Positions 8,929-16,388 of a stretch of 64,000 bases of DNA are shown in pieces. The notes below the pieces were generated by a model, which was not told the origin of the DNA, ran no database searches, and saw nothing but the letters and a program-made list of their open reading frames with translations. The first letter of the stretch is position 1. The number at the start of each line of letters is the position of its first letter. The DNA is from Chelativorans sp. AA-79 (GTDB lineage Bacteria; Pseudomonadota; Alphaproteobacteria; Rhizobiales; Rhizobiaceae): NCBI RefSeq assembly GCF_029457495.1, contig NZ_CP120361.1:744001-808000 (forward strand), written 5' to 3'. Position numbers and translations under genes: made by a program.

Positions 8929-9816
8929 TCATGACGGCCATTCCAGTCCCACCATCCTGGCAATATCGCCCGGTGTGGCGCCGGCTTCACGCAGGGCGGC
9001 GATGCCGGTGTCCCCGCGGCTCTTGGACAGCTTGCGGCCGTCCTCGTCGACGATGAGCGCATGGTGGTGGTAGCGTGGTACGGGCAGACCCAGGAGCTCC
9101 TGCAGGAGCCTGTGGACCGCCGTCGCATGGAAGAGATCGCGGCCGCGCACCACATGGGTGACGCCCTGGAGCGCGTCGTCCACCACCACTGCCAGATGGT
9201 AGCTCGTCGGCACCTCCTTCCGGGCGATCACCACGTCGCCCCAGTCCTCGGGCCGGGCGGCGATGCGCCCCGTCTCGCCCTTCGGACCGCTGCCGCTTTC
9301 CTCCCAGAAGAAGGGCCGCGCCACATGCGCGCGCGCCGCTTCCATGTCGAGCCGCCAGGCGAAGGGTTCTCCTTCTTCGATCCGCCGGCGGCGCTCCGCC
9401 TTCGGGCGCCGCTTGTCGACGGACGGGAAGAGCGGCGCGCCGTCGGGATCGCGCGGCCAGGGCGTGCCGCCGGCTTCCATATCCGCGATACAGGCGCGCA
9501 TTTCCCCGCGGCTCATGAAGGAGGGGTAGACGATCTCCGCGTCGGCCAGGCGCTCCAGAGCCTCTGCATAGTCCTCGAAATGCTCCGATTGCCGGCGCAC
9601 GGGCTCCTCCCATACGACGCCCAGCCAAGCGAGGTCGCGGTAGATCCCGGCTTCCAGCTCGGGCGAGCAGCGGGTGGTGTCGATGTCCTCGATGCGCAGC
9701 AGGAAACGACCCTCCGCCAGGCGGGCCATCGAATGGTTGAGCAGCGCCGAATAGGCGTGGCCCAGATGAAGCGCCCCGTTGGAACTCGGCGCGAAACGGA
9801 AGACAGGAACTGTCAT
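8929..9816 (-). CDS. gluQ: Glutamyl-Q tRNA(Asp) synthetase
   Basis: A 295-residue GluQRS (YadB), a shortened glutamyl-tRNA synthetase that attaches glutamate to the queuosine at position 34 of tRNA(Asp). The class I signature is present as HLGHAYS (H17-H20) and the second as KLSKS (about 262-266), and the tRNA anticodon-binding domain is absent, as expected. The zinc-ligand cysteines known in the E. coli enzyme are not seen in the SFMSRGEMRACIADM region, so this form probably lacks the zinc site. ATG 9816 starts directly at the family N-terminus (FRFAPSSNGALHLGH). Confidence 0.92.
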   Translation of the reverse strand: MTVPVFRFAPSSNGALHLGHAYSALLNHSMARLAEGRFLLRIEDIDTTRCSPELEAGIYRDLAWLGVVWEEPVRRQSEHFEDYAEALERLADAEIVYPSFMSRGEMRACIADMEAGGTPWPRDPDGAPLFPSVDKRRPKAERRRRIEEGEPFAWRLDMEAARAHVARPFFWEESGSGPKGETGRIAARPEDWGDVVIARKEVPTSYHLAVVVDDALQGVTHVVRGRDLFHATAVHRLLQELLGLPVPRYHHHALIVDEDGRKLSKSRGDTGIAALREAGATPGDIARMVGLEWPS

Positions 9817-9895
9817 GATCCTCGCAGGAAACGGATTGTGGGGGCCATCCGGGCATTGCTACGGTCCAGCGGAAGAAAGTGCAAGGATCGGGCCC

Positions 9896-10540
9896 ATGCA
9901 GCGCATCGAAACGGACGCCGACATCGCAAGCGGGCTCGACACGCTGGTCATGCTCGACCGCAGGCTCGGGCCCGTGCGTGCCATGGCGGGCGCGGTGCCG
10001 CTCCGGCGCAGCCCCGCAGGCTTTCACAGCCTCGCCTCGGTGATCGTCTCGCAGCAGGTCTCGCGGGCGAGCGCGGACGCGATCTTCGGCAGGCTCTGCC
10101 GGCTGGTGGACCCGCTGACACCGGAGGGATTTCTCGCCGGCGGCGAGAGGGTCATGGCGGAGGCGGGCCTGTCGCGCGCCAAGCAGCGCACGCTGACCGC
10201 ACTTTCCGTGGCTTTGCGGGAGCGCGAACTCGATCTCCACGGCCTCGATGCTCTCTCGCCTGAGGAGGCGATCGCCGCACTCACCGCCGTCCCGGGAGTT
10301 GGTCCCTGGACGGCGCAGGTCTATCTCCTGGTGGCGGCTGGGCACGCGGACATCTTCCCCGCGGGCGATGTCGCGCTCCAGACGGCGGTGGCGCATGCAC
10401 TGCGCCTCGAACCGCGCCCGGGGGCGAATCAGCTGGCCCTGATAGCCGAATCATGGAGTCCGCTGCGCTCCGTCGCGGCACGTCTTTTCTGGGCCTATTA
10501 TCGCGAGATCCGCGGCGCGGAAGCGGCTCCTGCAGCGTGA
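9896..10540 (+). CDS. alkA: DNA-3-methyladenine glycosylase II (AlkA-like)
   Basis: A 214-residue base-excision repair glycosylase of the HhH-GPD superfamily, which removes alkylated purines from DNA. The helix-hairpin-helix is LTAVPGVGPWTAQ (129-141) and the catalytic aspartate is in FPAGDVALQ (D158). The protein lacks the N-terminal AlkA domain of E. coli and matches the shorter bacterial form. ATG 9896 is preceded by AAGGAT; the in-frame ATGs further upstream overlap gluQ and give residues unlike the family. It runs divergently from gluQ. Confidence 0.88.
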   Translation: MQRIETDADIASGLDTLVMLDRRLGPVRAMAGAVPLRRSPAGFHSLASVIVSQQVSRASADAIFGRLCRLVDPLTPEGFLAGGERVMAEAGLSRAKQRTLTALSVALRERELDLHGLDALSPEEAIAALTAVPGVGPWTAQVYLLVAAGHADIFPAGDVALQTAVAHALRLEPRPGANQLALIAESWSPLRSVAARLFWAYYREIRGAEAAPAA

Positions 10541-10577
10541 AACGCTGAAAAATCAGCAAAATATGCGCGGTTTGCCG

Positions 10578-10592
10578 TTGTTGGACCAACAA
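10578..10592. promoter_or_regulatory. 15-bp palindrome upstream of HNH gene
   Basis: TTGTTGGACCAACAA is a perfect odd-centred palindrome, 78 bp before the HNH start. A one-base centre cannot form a stable hairpin, so a dimeric repressor site is more likely. The regulator is unknown; GntR-type sites are of similar form. Confidence 0.35.
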
Positions 10593-10669
10593 TATCTGCT
10601 TCACATTCCTGTCACCACGGGATTACATTATCCCGGCCGATCGATCTGCCTAGTAGGAGCCATGAGGAC

Positions 10670-11227
10670 GTGACGATCGCTGTATCGCCGGACGGCATGC
10701 CCGCTCTGGTGCTTAATGCGGACTACCGCCCGCTCAGCTACTATCCCCTGTCGCTGTGGTCGTGGCAGGACGCGATCAAGGCCGTGTTCCTCGACAGGGT
10801 GAACATCGTCGCCGAATACGAGCACGCGGTCTCCTCGCCGTCCTTCACGATGCGGCTGCCGAGCGTGGTCTCTCTCAAGACTTATGTGAAGCCGTCGCGT
10901 TATCCGGCCTTCACGCGCTTCAACGTCTTCTTGCGGGACCGTTTCCAGTGCCAATATTGCGGGACGCGGGAAGAACTCACCTTCGACCACGTGGTCCCCC
11001 GCCGTCATGGGGGCGTCACCTCGTGGGAGAACGTGGTTGCGGCCTGTTCGCCCTGCAATCTCCGGAAGGGCGGCCTCATGCCGGCTCAGGTGAAAATGTG
11101 GCCGCAACAAAAACCATACCGGCCGACAGTCCACGACCTGCACAATAATGGGCGGCTTTTCCCGCCCAATTATTTGCACGAAAGCTGGATGGACTATCTA
11201 TACTGGGACGTCGAGCTCGAACCGTAA
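10670..11227 (+). CDS. HNH endonuclease family protein
   Basis: A 185-residue protein with an HNH domain in the middle. Two zinc-binding CxxC pairs frame it (C94/C97 in CQYCG and C126/C129 in CSPCN), and the catalytic DH is at D106-H107. The N-terminal segment (PALVLNADYRPLSYYPLSLWSW) is typical of a widespread bacterial HNH family of about 185 residues that is found as a stand-alone chromosomal gene. Its cellular role is not established. The start is GTG 10670 because the nearby ATG at 10662 is followed by a stop; ATG 10697 is the alternative. It stands alone, 130 bp after alkA. Confidence 0.87.
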   Translation: MTIAVSPDGMPALVLNADYRPLSYYPLSLWSWQDAIKAVFLDRVNIVAEYEHAVSSPSFTMRLPSVVSLKTYVKPSRYPAFTRFNVFLRDRFQCQYCGTREELTFDHVVPRRHGGVTSWENVVAACSPCNLRKGGLMPAQVKMWPQQKPYRPTVHDLHNNGRLFPPNYLHESWMDYLYWDVELEP

Positions 11228-11327
11228 GGTCGCTCAAAAGCCTGTCGTACCGGACGTGGGGGCGCCTGATGGTCAAGCAGCCCCGGTGCGGTCCATCGTC
11301 CTTCTGGCCTGCGGAGACCAGCCGCCG

Positions 11328-11831
11328 TCAGCGCTTCAGCGCCCCGCGCAGCGCCGCTGCCGCGAGAATGGCGCTGGCGATCACGTTCCAGCCTGCGAAG
11401 GAGAGGCCGAGGAAGCGGCCTGCGGCCTTGTCGCAGGAGGGCGGCACAACCGCATTGAGCTGGTCGAGCAGGCTGCCCGATGCGCTCGTGGGAGCGACGG
11501 CGCCGCAATCGGACGGGCCTTCCCACCAACCCCATTCGATACCGGCGTGGTAGGAGCCGAGGCCAAGGCCCCAGAGCATCAGAAGTCCGCCAACAAGGAG
11601 CAGTCCCCTTGTCAGGATCGCCGGCGCGCGGAGAGACGACGAGATGAATGCCAGCACCATCACCGGCACGCCGATATAGTAGGGGATTCGCTGCTCCAGG
11701 CAGAGCTTGCAGGGAATGAAGCCGCCGATATGCTGGAAGCCCAGGGCCGTGCCTACGGTCGCAGCCATCGCGAGCGCCAGGACGGCGGCAGTCAAGGTCT
11801 GCGGTCTGCCGGTGGGCGATGTAAGCGTCAT
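11328..11831 (-). CDS. dsbB: Disulfide bond formation protein B
   Basis: A 167-residue inner membrane protein with four helices, related to DsbB, which reoxidises periplasmic DsbA and passes electrons to quinone. The first redox pair is CKLC (C41, C44) in a periplasmic loop followed by EQRIPYY. The second pair of cysteines is C109 and C133, so all four functional cysteines are present. The start at ATG 11831 gives MTLTSPTGRP; an upstream ATG would overlap the preceding gene. It lies 13 bp after the YqaA-like gene on the same strand, so the two probably form one operon. Confidence 0.9.
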   Translation of the reverse strand: MTLTSPTGRPQTLTAAVLALAMAATVGTALGFQHIGGFIPCKLCLEQRIPYYIGVPVMVLAFISSSLRAPAILTRGLLLVGGLLMLWGLGLGSYHAGIEWGWWEGPSDCGAVAPTSASGSLLDQLNAVVPPSCDKAAGRFLGLSFAGWNVIASAILAAAALRGALKR

Positions 11832-11844
11832 TGTCGAATTGCCT

Positions 11845-12426
11845 TCAGAAGACGAAGCGGACGGCAGCAAAGCCGCCGATCAGCAAAACCATGAAAAGGG
11901 TGAAAAGAAGGCCCAGATTCCTTTCGATGAATGTGCGGATGGGCGGGCCGAAACGGAATAGCAGCCAGGAAACCAGGAAGAAGCGCAGGCCGCGTCCGAC
12001 GATCGATACGATGATGAAAACCGGCAGGCTCAGCTTCGTCGCACCCGAGAAGATCGTCAGCACCTTGTAGGGAAAGGGCGTCACCGCGGCGAAGAGCACA
12101 CCCCAGCCGCCCCACCGGTTGTACCATTCCGCAACGCGCTGGAACGAATCTTCCTTGCCGTAGAAGCGCAGGATCGGCTCGCCGATCGCCTCATAGAGGA
12201 AGGCGCCGATGACGTAGCCGAGCAGTGCGCCCGCCACGGAAGCAAGCGTGCAGATGAAGGCATAGCGCAGCCACTTCCCACGCTCGGCGAGCACCATCGG
12301 AACGAGCAGCACGTCCGGTGGGATTGGAAAGAAGGAGCTTTCGATGAAGGAAACGCCGGCGAGGCCCTTTTCCGCATGGCGTGTCGCAGCAAGCGCCATG
12401 GTGGAATCGTACAATCTGCGAAGCAT
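11845..12426 (-). CDS. YqaA/DedA-family membrane protein
   Basis: A 193-residue membrane protein of the SNARE-associated (DedA/VTT) superfamily, YqaA subgroup, with about four to five helices. The typical segments are SFIESSFFPIPPDVLLVPMV (about 26-45) and FAAVTPFPYKVLTIFSGA. DedA proteins are linked to membrane lipid transport or homeostasis; the YqaA subgroup is not well characterised. It lies directly upstream of dsbB (13-bp gap), an arrangement also seen in other rhizobia. Confidence 0.87.
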   Translation of the reverse strand: MLRRLYDSTMALAATRHAEKGLAGVSFIESSFFPIPPDVLLVPMVLAERGKWLRYAFICTLASVAGALLGYVIGAFLYEAIGEPILRFYGKEDSFQRVAEWYNRWGGWGVLFAAVTPFPYKVLTIFSGATKLSLPVFIIVSIVGRGLRFFLVSWLLFRFGPPIRTFIERNLGLLFTLFMVLLIGGFAAVRFVF

Positions 12427-12575
12427 GGAGCGTCCTTCGATCGAGCGCTTCTATCTAAAGGGGGCGGCGATCGGGCGCAATGTCATTGCTTCCGCATGCG
12501 AAGAGTTGACGCGGGCACTTCTTTCTGCGGCAAGCCGGTCCTGCAGCGCCGTTTCAAATCACGTCCTGGAGCCCT

Positions 12576-13421
12576 CTAGCAGGAGGGGGCCCAACCGGCT
12601 TCTGCGGGCCGGCTTTCGAACCGGTGGCCATGGATCGGAGCGCGGAGGCGGTGAAGATCGAGGCCAAACCGGGCCGTGAACGCGTCGTCGAGACGGCGTC
12701 CGAGACGGTTCACTCCCTCGTTGAACTCCCTGCGCCACTCGGCATAAGGACCGTGGACTTCCGAATGGCTGTCCGACGTGTTGACGAGGTAGCAGCCGAG
12801 AACCGGCAGCCGCGCCAGGCCGAAGCCGGCATCGGCGGCCGTTTCCACGACACGGTAATGCTCGTGCAGCAGCCGGTTCGGATCGCGGCGGACGGGATCG
12901 GGATCGTCGGGTTTCAATTTCAGCACCACGCTTGATCCGCAGATGCGATGGAACGAGCCGTCGAAGATGTCAGGGTGAGGCAGGGGCGCTGCCTTGAGCC
13001 GTCGGAAGTCGACCGCGTAGCCGTTCTGGATTACGCCCGCCGCGTCGTTCGGGCCAATATGCGATCGGGCGGTCCCGACGAGCCGCGTATCGACCCAGTC
13101 GTCGGCGTCCAGGAACATCAACAGACCGCCGCCATGGTCCAGCACATGGCGGTTGATAAGATCGGTCTTGCGCCCCCGGTCGCGGTTGTCGGGGCGCACC
13201 GCCTCCACCGGCCAGTCCGCTCGGAGGAAGGACACGCGCGCATCTTCCGGCAGACATTGCGGCCGCTCATGGCCCGCGACGATCACGTTAAAGCGCTGGT
13301 CGGTCTGCGCGAGCGCGGAGGTCAGGGCCAACCCGAGCAGCCTTTCAACCATCGGCCAGTCGCGCGCGCAGGCGCGCGGCAGGAGCGGGATGCCAAAGGT
13401 GAAGGGAAGGATATGCGTCAT
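12576..13421 (-). CDS. Glycosyltransferase family 2-like protein
   Basis: A 281-residue protein with features of a GT-A glycosyltransferase: an N-terminal alpha/beta region, RDRGRKTDLIN (about 81-90), and the metal/sugar-nucleotide motif FLDADDWV (D105-D108). The C-terminal third includes several histidines (SHSEVHGPY). There are no membrane segments or signal peptide. Acceptor and donor are unknown, and no polysaccharide cluster surrounds it. The start is ATG 13421. A degraded Trk fragment lies just upstream. Confidence 0.7.
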   Translation of the reverse strand: MTHILPFTFGIPLLPRACARDWPMVERLLGLALTSALAQTDQRFNVIVAGHERPQCLPEDARVSFLRADWPVEAVRPDNRDRGRKTDLINRHVLDHGGGLLMFLDADDWVDTRLVGTARSHIGPNDAAGVIQNGYAVDFRRLKAAPLPHPDIFDGSFHRICGSSVVLKLKPDDPDPVRRDPNRLLHEHYRVVETAADAGFGLARLPVLGCYLVNTSDSHSEVHGPYAEWRREFNEGVNRLGRRLDDAFTARFGLDLHRLRAPIHGHRFESRPAEAGWAPSC

Positions 13422-13899
13422 GCTTCGCTAACGCCGCCCGGCTCCGCAGCGTTCCATTGAGCAGGGCTCCCGGCCGCTGCGCGGCGATCCGGATTTGCTG
13501 TGGAGTGCACTCTTGAGGCTGGTTTTCGCGCGAAGCGGCTGCCTTTCAGCCAAGATATATGCGGCCCGTCGGATAGCGGATCCTGGGTGGCACGCGGTGT
13601 GGACATGGTTGCCGAAACGCGCCAGTTCGCTCGCAATGGTCGTCCCGAACGTACCCAGCCCGATGGCGGCAAAGCTTTCATGCTCGCCATGCGCCATATC
13701 ATCTGCCCCCTTCACGATCGGCATGGTGGATCGCGATTCCATCGGATCGGCATCGAGCCTAAGCGACAAGCGCGCGCTCACTGGAAGGCGTCGGGAAACG
13801 AATTCGTGCCTGAAAGGGGTCCAGGCATCCTTGCCCTTTTCTCCGGTTCAGCGATGATTCGGCACCAACGCAGTCTCCATCCCAAACGGCCTCCAGGTT
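13422..13899. other. Gene-poor stretch with a Trk remnant
   Basis: This 478-bp gap between the glycosyltransferase and the FAD oxidoreductase has no intact gene. Its only recognisable content is a short remnant of a TrkA/KtrA gene on the minus strand, listed separately. I see no RNA gene or mobile element. Confidence 0.6.
13596..13697 (-). pseudogene. Remnant of a TrkA/KtrA potassium-uptake regulator
   Basis: An ATG at 13697 opens 34 codons that read like the start of a TrkA-N (RCK) NAD-binding protein: FAAIGLGTFGTTIASELARF followed by GNHV. GLGTFG is the Rossmann motif. The family sequence then stops abruptly; what follows in the same frame has no similarity to the rest of the about 220-residue protein. 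Only the first sixth survives, so this is a truncated remnant left by deletion or rearrangement. Confidence 0.65.
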
Positions 13900-15183
13900 A
13901 TGCACAACGATCCCCATTCTCACGGACTCTGGGAGAAAACGGCGCCGGCGGCGCCCCCCACGCAGTGCCTGGAAGGGCACCTCCGCACCGATGTGGTGGT
14001 CGTCGGCGCGGGCTTCACGGGGCTTTCTGCCGCTCTTCATCTCGCCGAAGCGGGCATTTCGGTTGCGGTTCTGGAGGCCGCGCAGATCGGCTTCGGCGGC
14101 TCGGGCCGCAATGTCGGGCTGGTGAATGCAGGCCTATGGATCATGCCGGACGAGGTTCCCGCAATCCTCGGCGAGGAACACGGGGAGCGGTTGCTGCAGG
14201 TCTTGAGCGCCGCGCCGGGTGTGGTCTTCGATCTTATCCGCAAGCACGGCATCGCCTGCGAAGCCGAGCATGCCGGGACGCTTCACTGCGCGGCGGACCG
14301 GAAAGGGCTGAAGGAACTGGAAGATCGAGCGCGGCAGTGGCAGGCGCGCGGCGCACCGGTACGCCTTCTGGGCAGGGAGGAGACTGGCGCGCGCGTCGGT
14401 ACCGAGGCTTACCTCGCATCCCTTTTCGATGATCGCGCAGGCACGATCCAGCCGCTTGCCTATGTCCGAGGGCTTGCATGCGCGGCCATTCAGGCGGGCG
14501 CGAAAATCTTCACCGCTTCACCCGTGACCGGGGCGGAACGGGAGGGCGATGCATGGCGCGTCCGCACGCCGGGCGGAAGCGTCAGGACCGATTGGGTGAT
14601 CGTGGCAACCAACGCCTACACCTCTGGCCCCTGGCCGCAGGTGCGGGCGGAGCTCGTCCAATTGCCCTATTTCAATTTTGCCACGGCACCACTTCCCGAG
14701 CGGGTGCTCGAGCGCATCCTGCCGGGGCGGGAAGGTATGTGGGATACGAAGGAGGTCCTGAGTTCGTTGCGCCGGGACCGGCAGGGCCGCCTCGTCTTCG
14801 GCAGCGTAGGCGCGCTGCGAGGGACGGGTGCCGCCGTGCACGGTGCCTGGGCAAAGCGCTCCCTGCGCAAGCTTTTCCCGTTTCTGGACTGGATCGACTT
14901 TGAGGATGCCTGGTACGGCATGATCGGCATGACGACCGACGCCGTCCCCCGATTCCACCGATTCGACCGCAACATCATCGGTTTCAGCGGGTATAACGGG
15001 CGCGGCATAGCGCCGGGGACGGTGTTCGGCCGCTACCTCGCCCACCTTGTGGCCGGGAAAGTCGGAGAAGCGGACTTGCCGCTGCCGGTCTCCGACCCGC
15101 GGGAGCAGAGCTTCCGCACGCTCCGTGAAGCCTATTACGAAGCCGGCGCGCAAATCGTGCACTTCGCCGGCGCGCGCATATAG
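13900..15183 (+). CDS. FAD-dependent oxidoreductase (DAO family)
   Basis: A 427-residue flavoprotein of the D-amino-acid oxidase/glycine oxidase superfamily, close in type to gamma-glutamylputrescine oxidase-like proteins (PuuB/OrdL). The FAD-binding GxGxxG is VVVGAGFTGLSAALHLAEAG (G36, G38, G41). The C-terminal FAD contact region is FSGYNGRGIAPGTVFGRYLA. There is no signal peptide, so it acts in the cytoplasm. The amine or amino-acid substrate cannot be read. It stands alone, with the LacI-controlled locus starting 127 bp downstream. Confidence 0.85.
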   Translation: MHNDPHSHGLWEKTAPAAPPTQCLEGHLRTDVVVVGAGFTGLSAALHLAEAGISVAVLEAAQIGFGGSGRNVGLVNAGLWIMPDEVPAILGEEHGERLLQVLSAAPGVVFDLIRKHGIACEAEHAGTLHCAADRKGLKELEDRARQWQARGAPVRLLGREETGARVGTEAYLASLFDDRAGTIQPLAYVRGLACAAIQAGAKIFTASPVTGAEREGDAWRVRTPGGSVRTDWVIVATNAYTSGPWPQVRAELVQLPYFNFATAPLPERVLERILPGREGMWDTKEVLSSLRRDRQGRLVFGSVGALRGTGAAVHGAWAKRSLRKLFPFLDWIDFEDAWYGMIGMTTDAVPRFHRFDRNIIGFSGYNGRGIAPGTVFGRYLAHLVAGKVGEADLPLPVSDPREQSFRTLREAYYEAGAQIVHFAGARI

Positions 15184-15259
15184 GCGTGGAAGGGTCAGGC
15201 GCGATGCTCAAGCCACTCCGGTTTTTTCGGTGGGTTCCTTTTCCGCCCTCTTTCAAAAA

Positions 15260-15274
15260 ACGCAAAATTTGCGT
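15260..15274. promoter_or_regulatory. Palindromic operator upstream of the LacI gene
   Basis: ACGCAAAATTTGCGT is a perfect 15-bp inverted repeat located 36 bp before the LacI start. GC-N7-GC spacing and the A/T-rich centre recur at 16341-16357 and similarly near 18231-18280, so it is probably the regulator's own operator (inference). Confidence 0.6.
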
Positions 15275-15310
15275 AGGGAGGGAAAAGACTCTTGGGCAAT
15301 GTAGAACCTG

Positions 15311-16324
15311 ATGATGACCATCGCCACCCGACGTCCGAACCAGGCGGAGATTGCCGCGCGCCTGGGCGTGTCGGTGAGTACCGTCTCCCGCGCGCTCGCC
15401 AACGAAGCGGGCGTGAGCGAAGCCTTGCGGCGGGACGTCTATAAGATCGCCCGAGCGCTAGGCTACAGGAGCAAGCATGCCGGTGCGATGGGAGTGGAGC
15501 GGCGCGCCGTGGCTCTGGTTCCGCTCGGCGGGGCAACCAGTGGCATGTCCGGATTCTATGTCGGGATCGTCGATGGGATGCGCGCTGCCGCCGAGGAGAC
15601 GGGGCTCGAGCTCGATATGCGCCTCATCAACGAATCACAGGTCAGCCTCGATCTCATCGAAAGACATATCACGCAGTCGGAGGCGAGCGGCCTCCTGCTT
15701 GCCGGGATCGACGCCTGGGATGGACTGGTGGACTGGTGCGCGGAGCGGGCTTTCCCTGTCGTGCTGGTGAACGGGACGGATCCGCTCATGCGGCTCAATT
15801 CCGTCTCGCCGGCGAATTTCTATGGTGCCTACCGCGCCGCACAGCGGTTGCTCGATGCCGGCCACCGCCGCATTCTCCATTACACCCACCTGGCGCGACC
15901 AACGATTCTCGAGCGCCGTCGCGGTTTCGAAAGTGCGATGGCGGCCGTCTCAGGCGCGGAAAGCGTAATCATCAGCACGTCAGAGCGAACCATTCCCCAA
16001 TTGCTGGAAGACCTGCTTTCCAACCGCCATCAGGTGACCGCCGTCTTTTCCTGGAACGACCTGGCCGCGGTGGAGATCATCGAGGGACTTCACGGAGGCA
16101 GCGGAATCCTGCCGGAAACCTTCTCCATCGTGGGTTTCGACGATCTGCCGCTTGCGGGCATGACGAGCCCCAGGCTTTCCACGATGAGGGTCGACCGGGA
16201 GGCGATCGGGCGTGGTGCCATCCGCCTGCTGGTCACCCAGATGGAAGGAGAAGCGGCGGTGCAGCAGCTCGAAATCGGCGTGACGCTCGTGGAAGGTCAG
16301 ACGGTCCGGCAACTGAAACGTTAG
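15311..16324 (+). CDS. LacI-family transcriptional regulator
   Basis: A 337-residue LacI/GalR regulator. The N-terminal helix-turn-helix is AEIAARLGVSVSTVSRALAN (about 12-31) with the hinge helix after it. The rest is a periplasmic-binding-protein-like effector domain with the usual DDLPLAGMTSPRLSTM segment near the C-terminus. It is the first gene of a co-directional run through the heparinase-like gene and ABC importer, so it is the likely local regulator, responding to an imported sugar or derivative. Palindromes before this gene and before the next two transcription units are candidate operators. Confidence 0.92.
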   Translation: MMTIATRRPNQAEIAARLGVSVSTVSRALANEAGVSEALRRDVYKIARALGYRSKHAGAMGVERRAVALVPLGGATSGMSGFYVGIVDGMRAAAEETGLELDMRLINESQVSLDLIERHITQSEASGLLLAGIDAWDGLVDWCAERAFPVVLVNGTDPLMRLNSVSPANFYGAYRAAQRLLDAGHRRILHYTHLARPTILERRRGFESAMAAVSGAESVIISTSERTIPQLLEDLLSNRHQVTAVFSWNDLAAVEIIEGLHGGSGILPETFSIVGFDDLPLAGMTSPRLSTMRVDREAIGRGAIRLLVTQMEGEAAVQQLEIGVTLVEGQTVRQLKR

Positions 16325-16333
16325 AGCAATTTT

Positions 16334-16357
16334 TTGCGTTATTGCAAATTTAGCAAT
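16334..16357. promoter_or_regulatory. Candidate LacI operator before the heparinase-like gene
   Basis: TTGCGT-N3-TGCAAATTT (16334-16351) overlaps the near-perfect palindrome ATTGCAAATTTAGCAAT (16341-16357). The same TTGCGT-N3-TGCAAATTT pattern occurs before the ABC importer at 18259-18276. It lies 31 bp upstream of the gene start. Confidence 0.55.
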
Positions 16358-16388
16358 TGGCCTTATCTTCCTGCGCGGGAGGTGCGCC

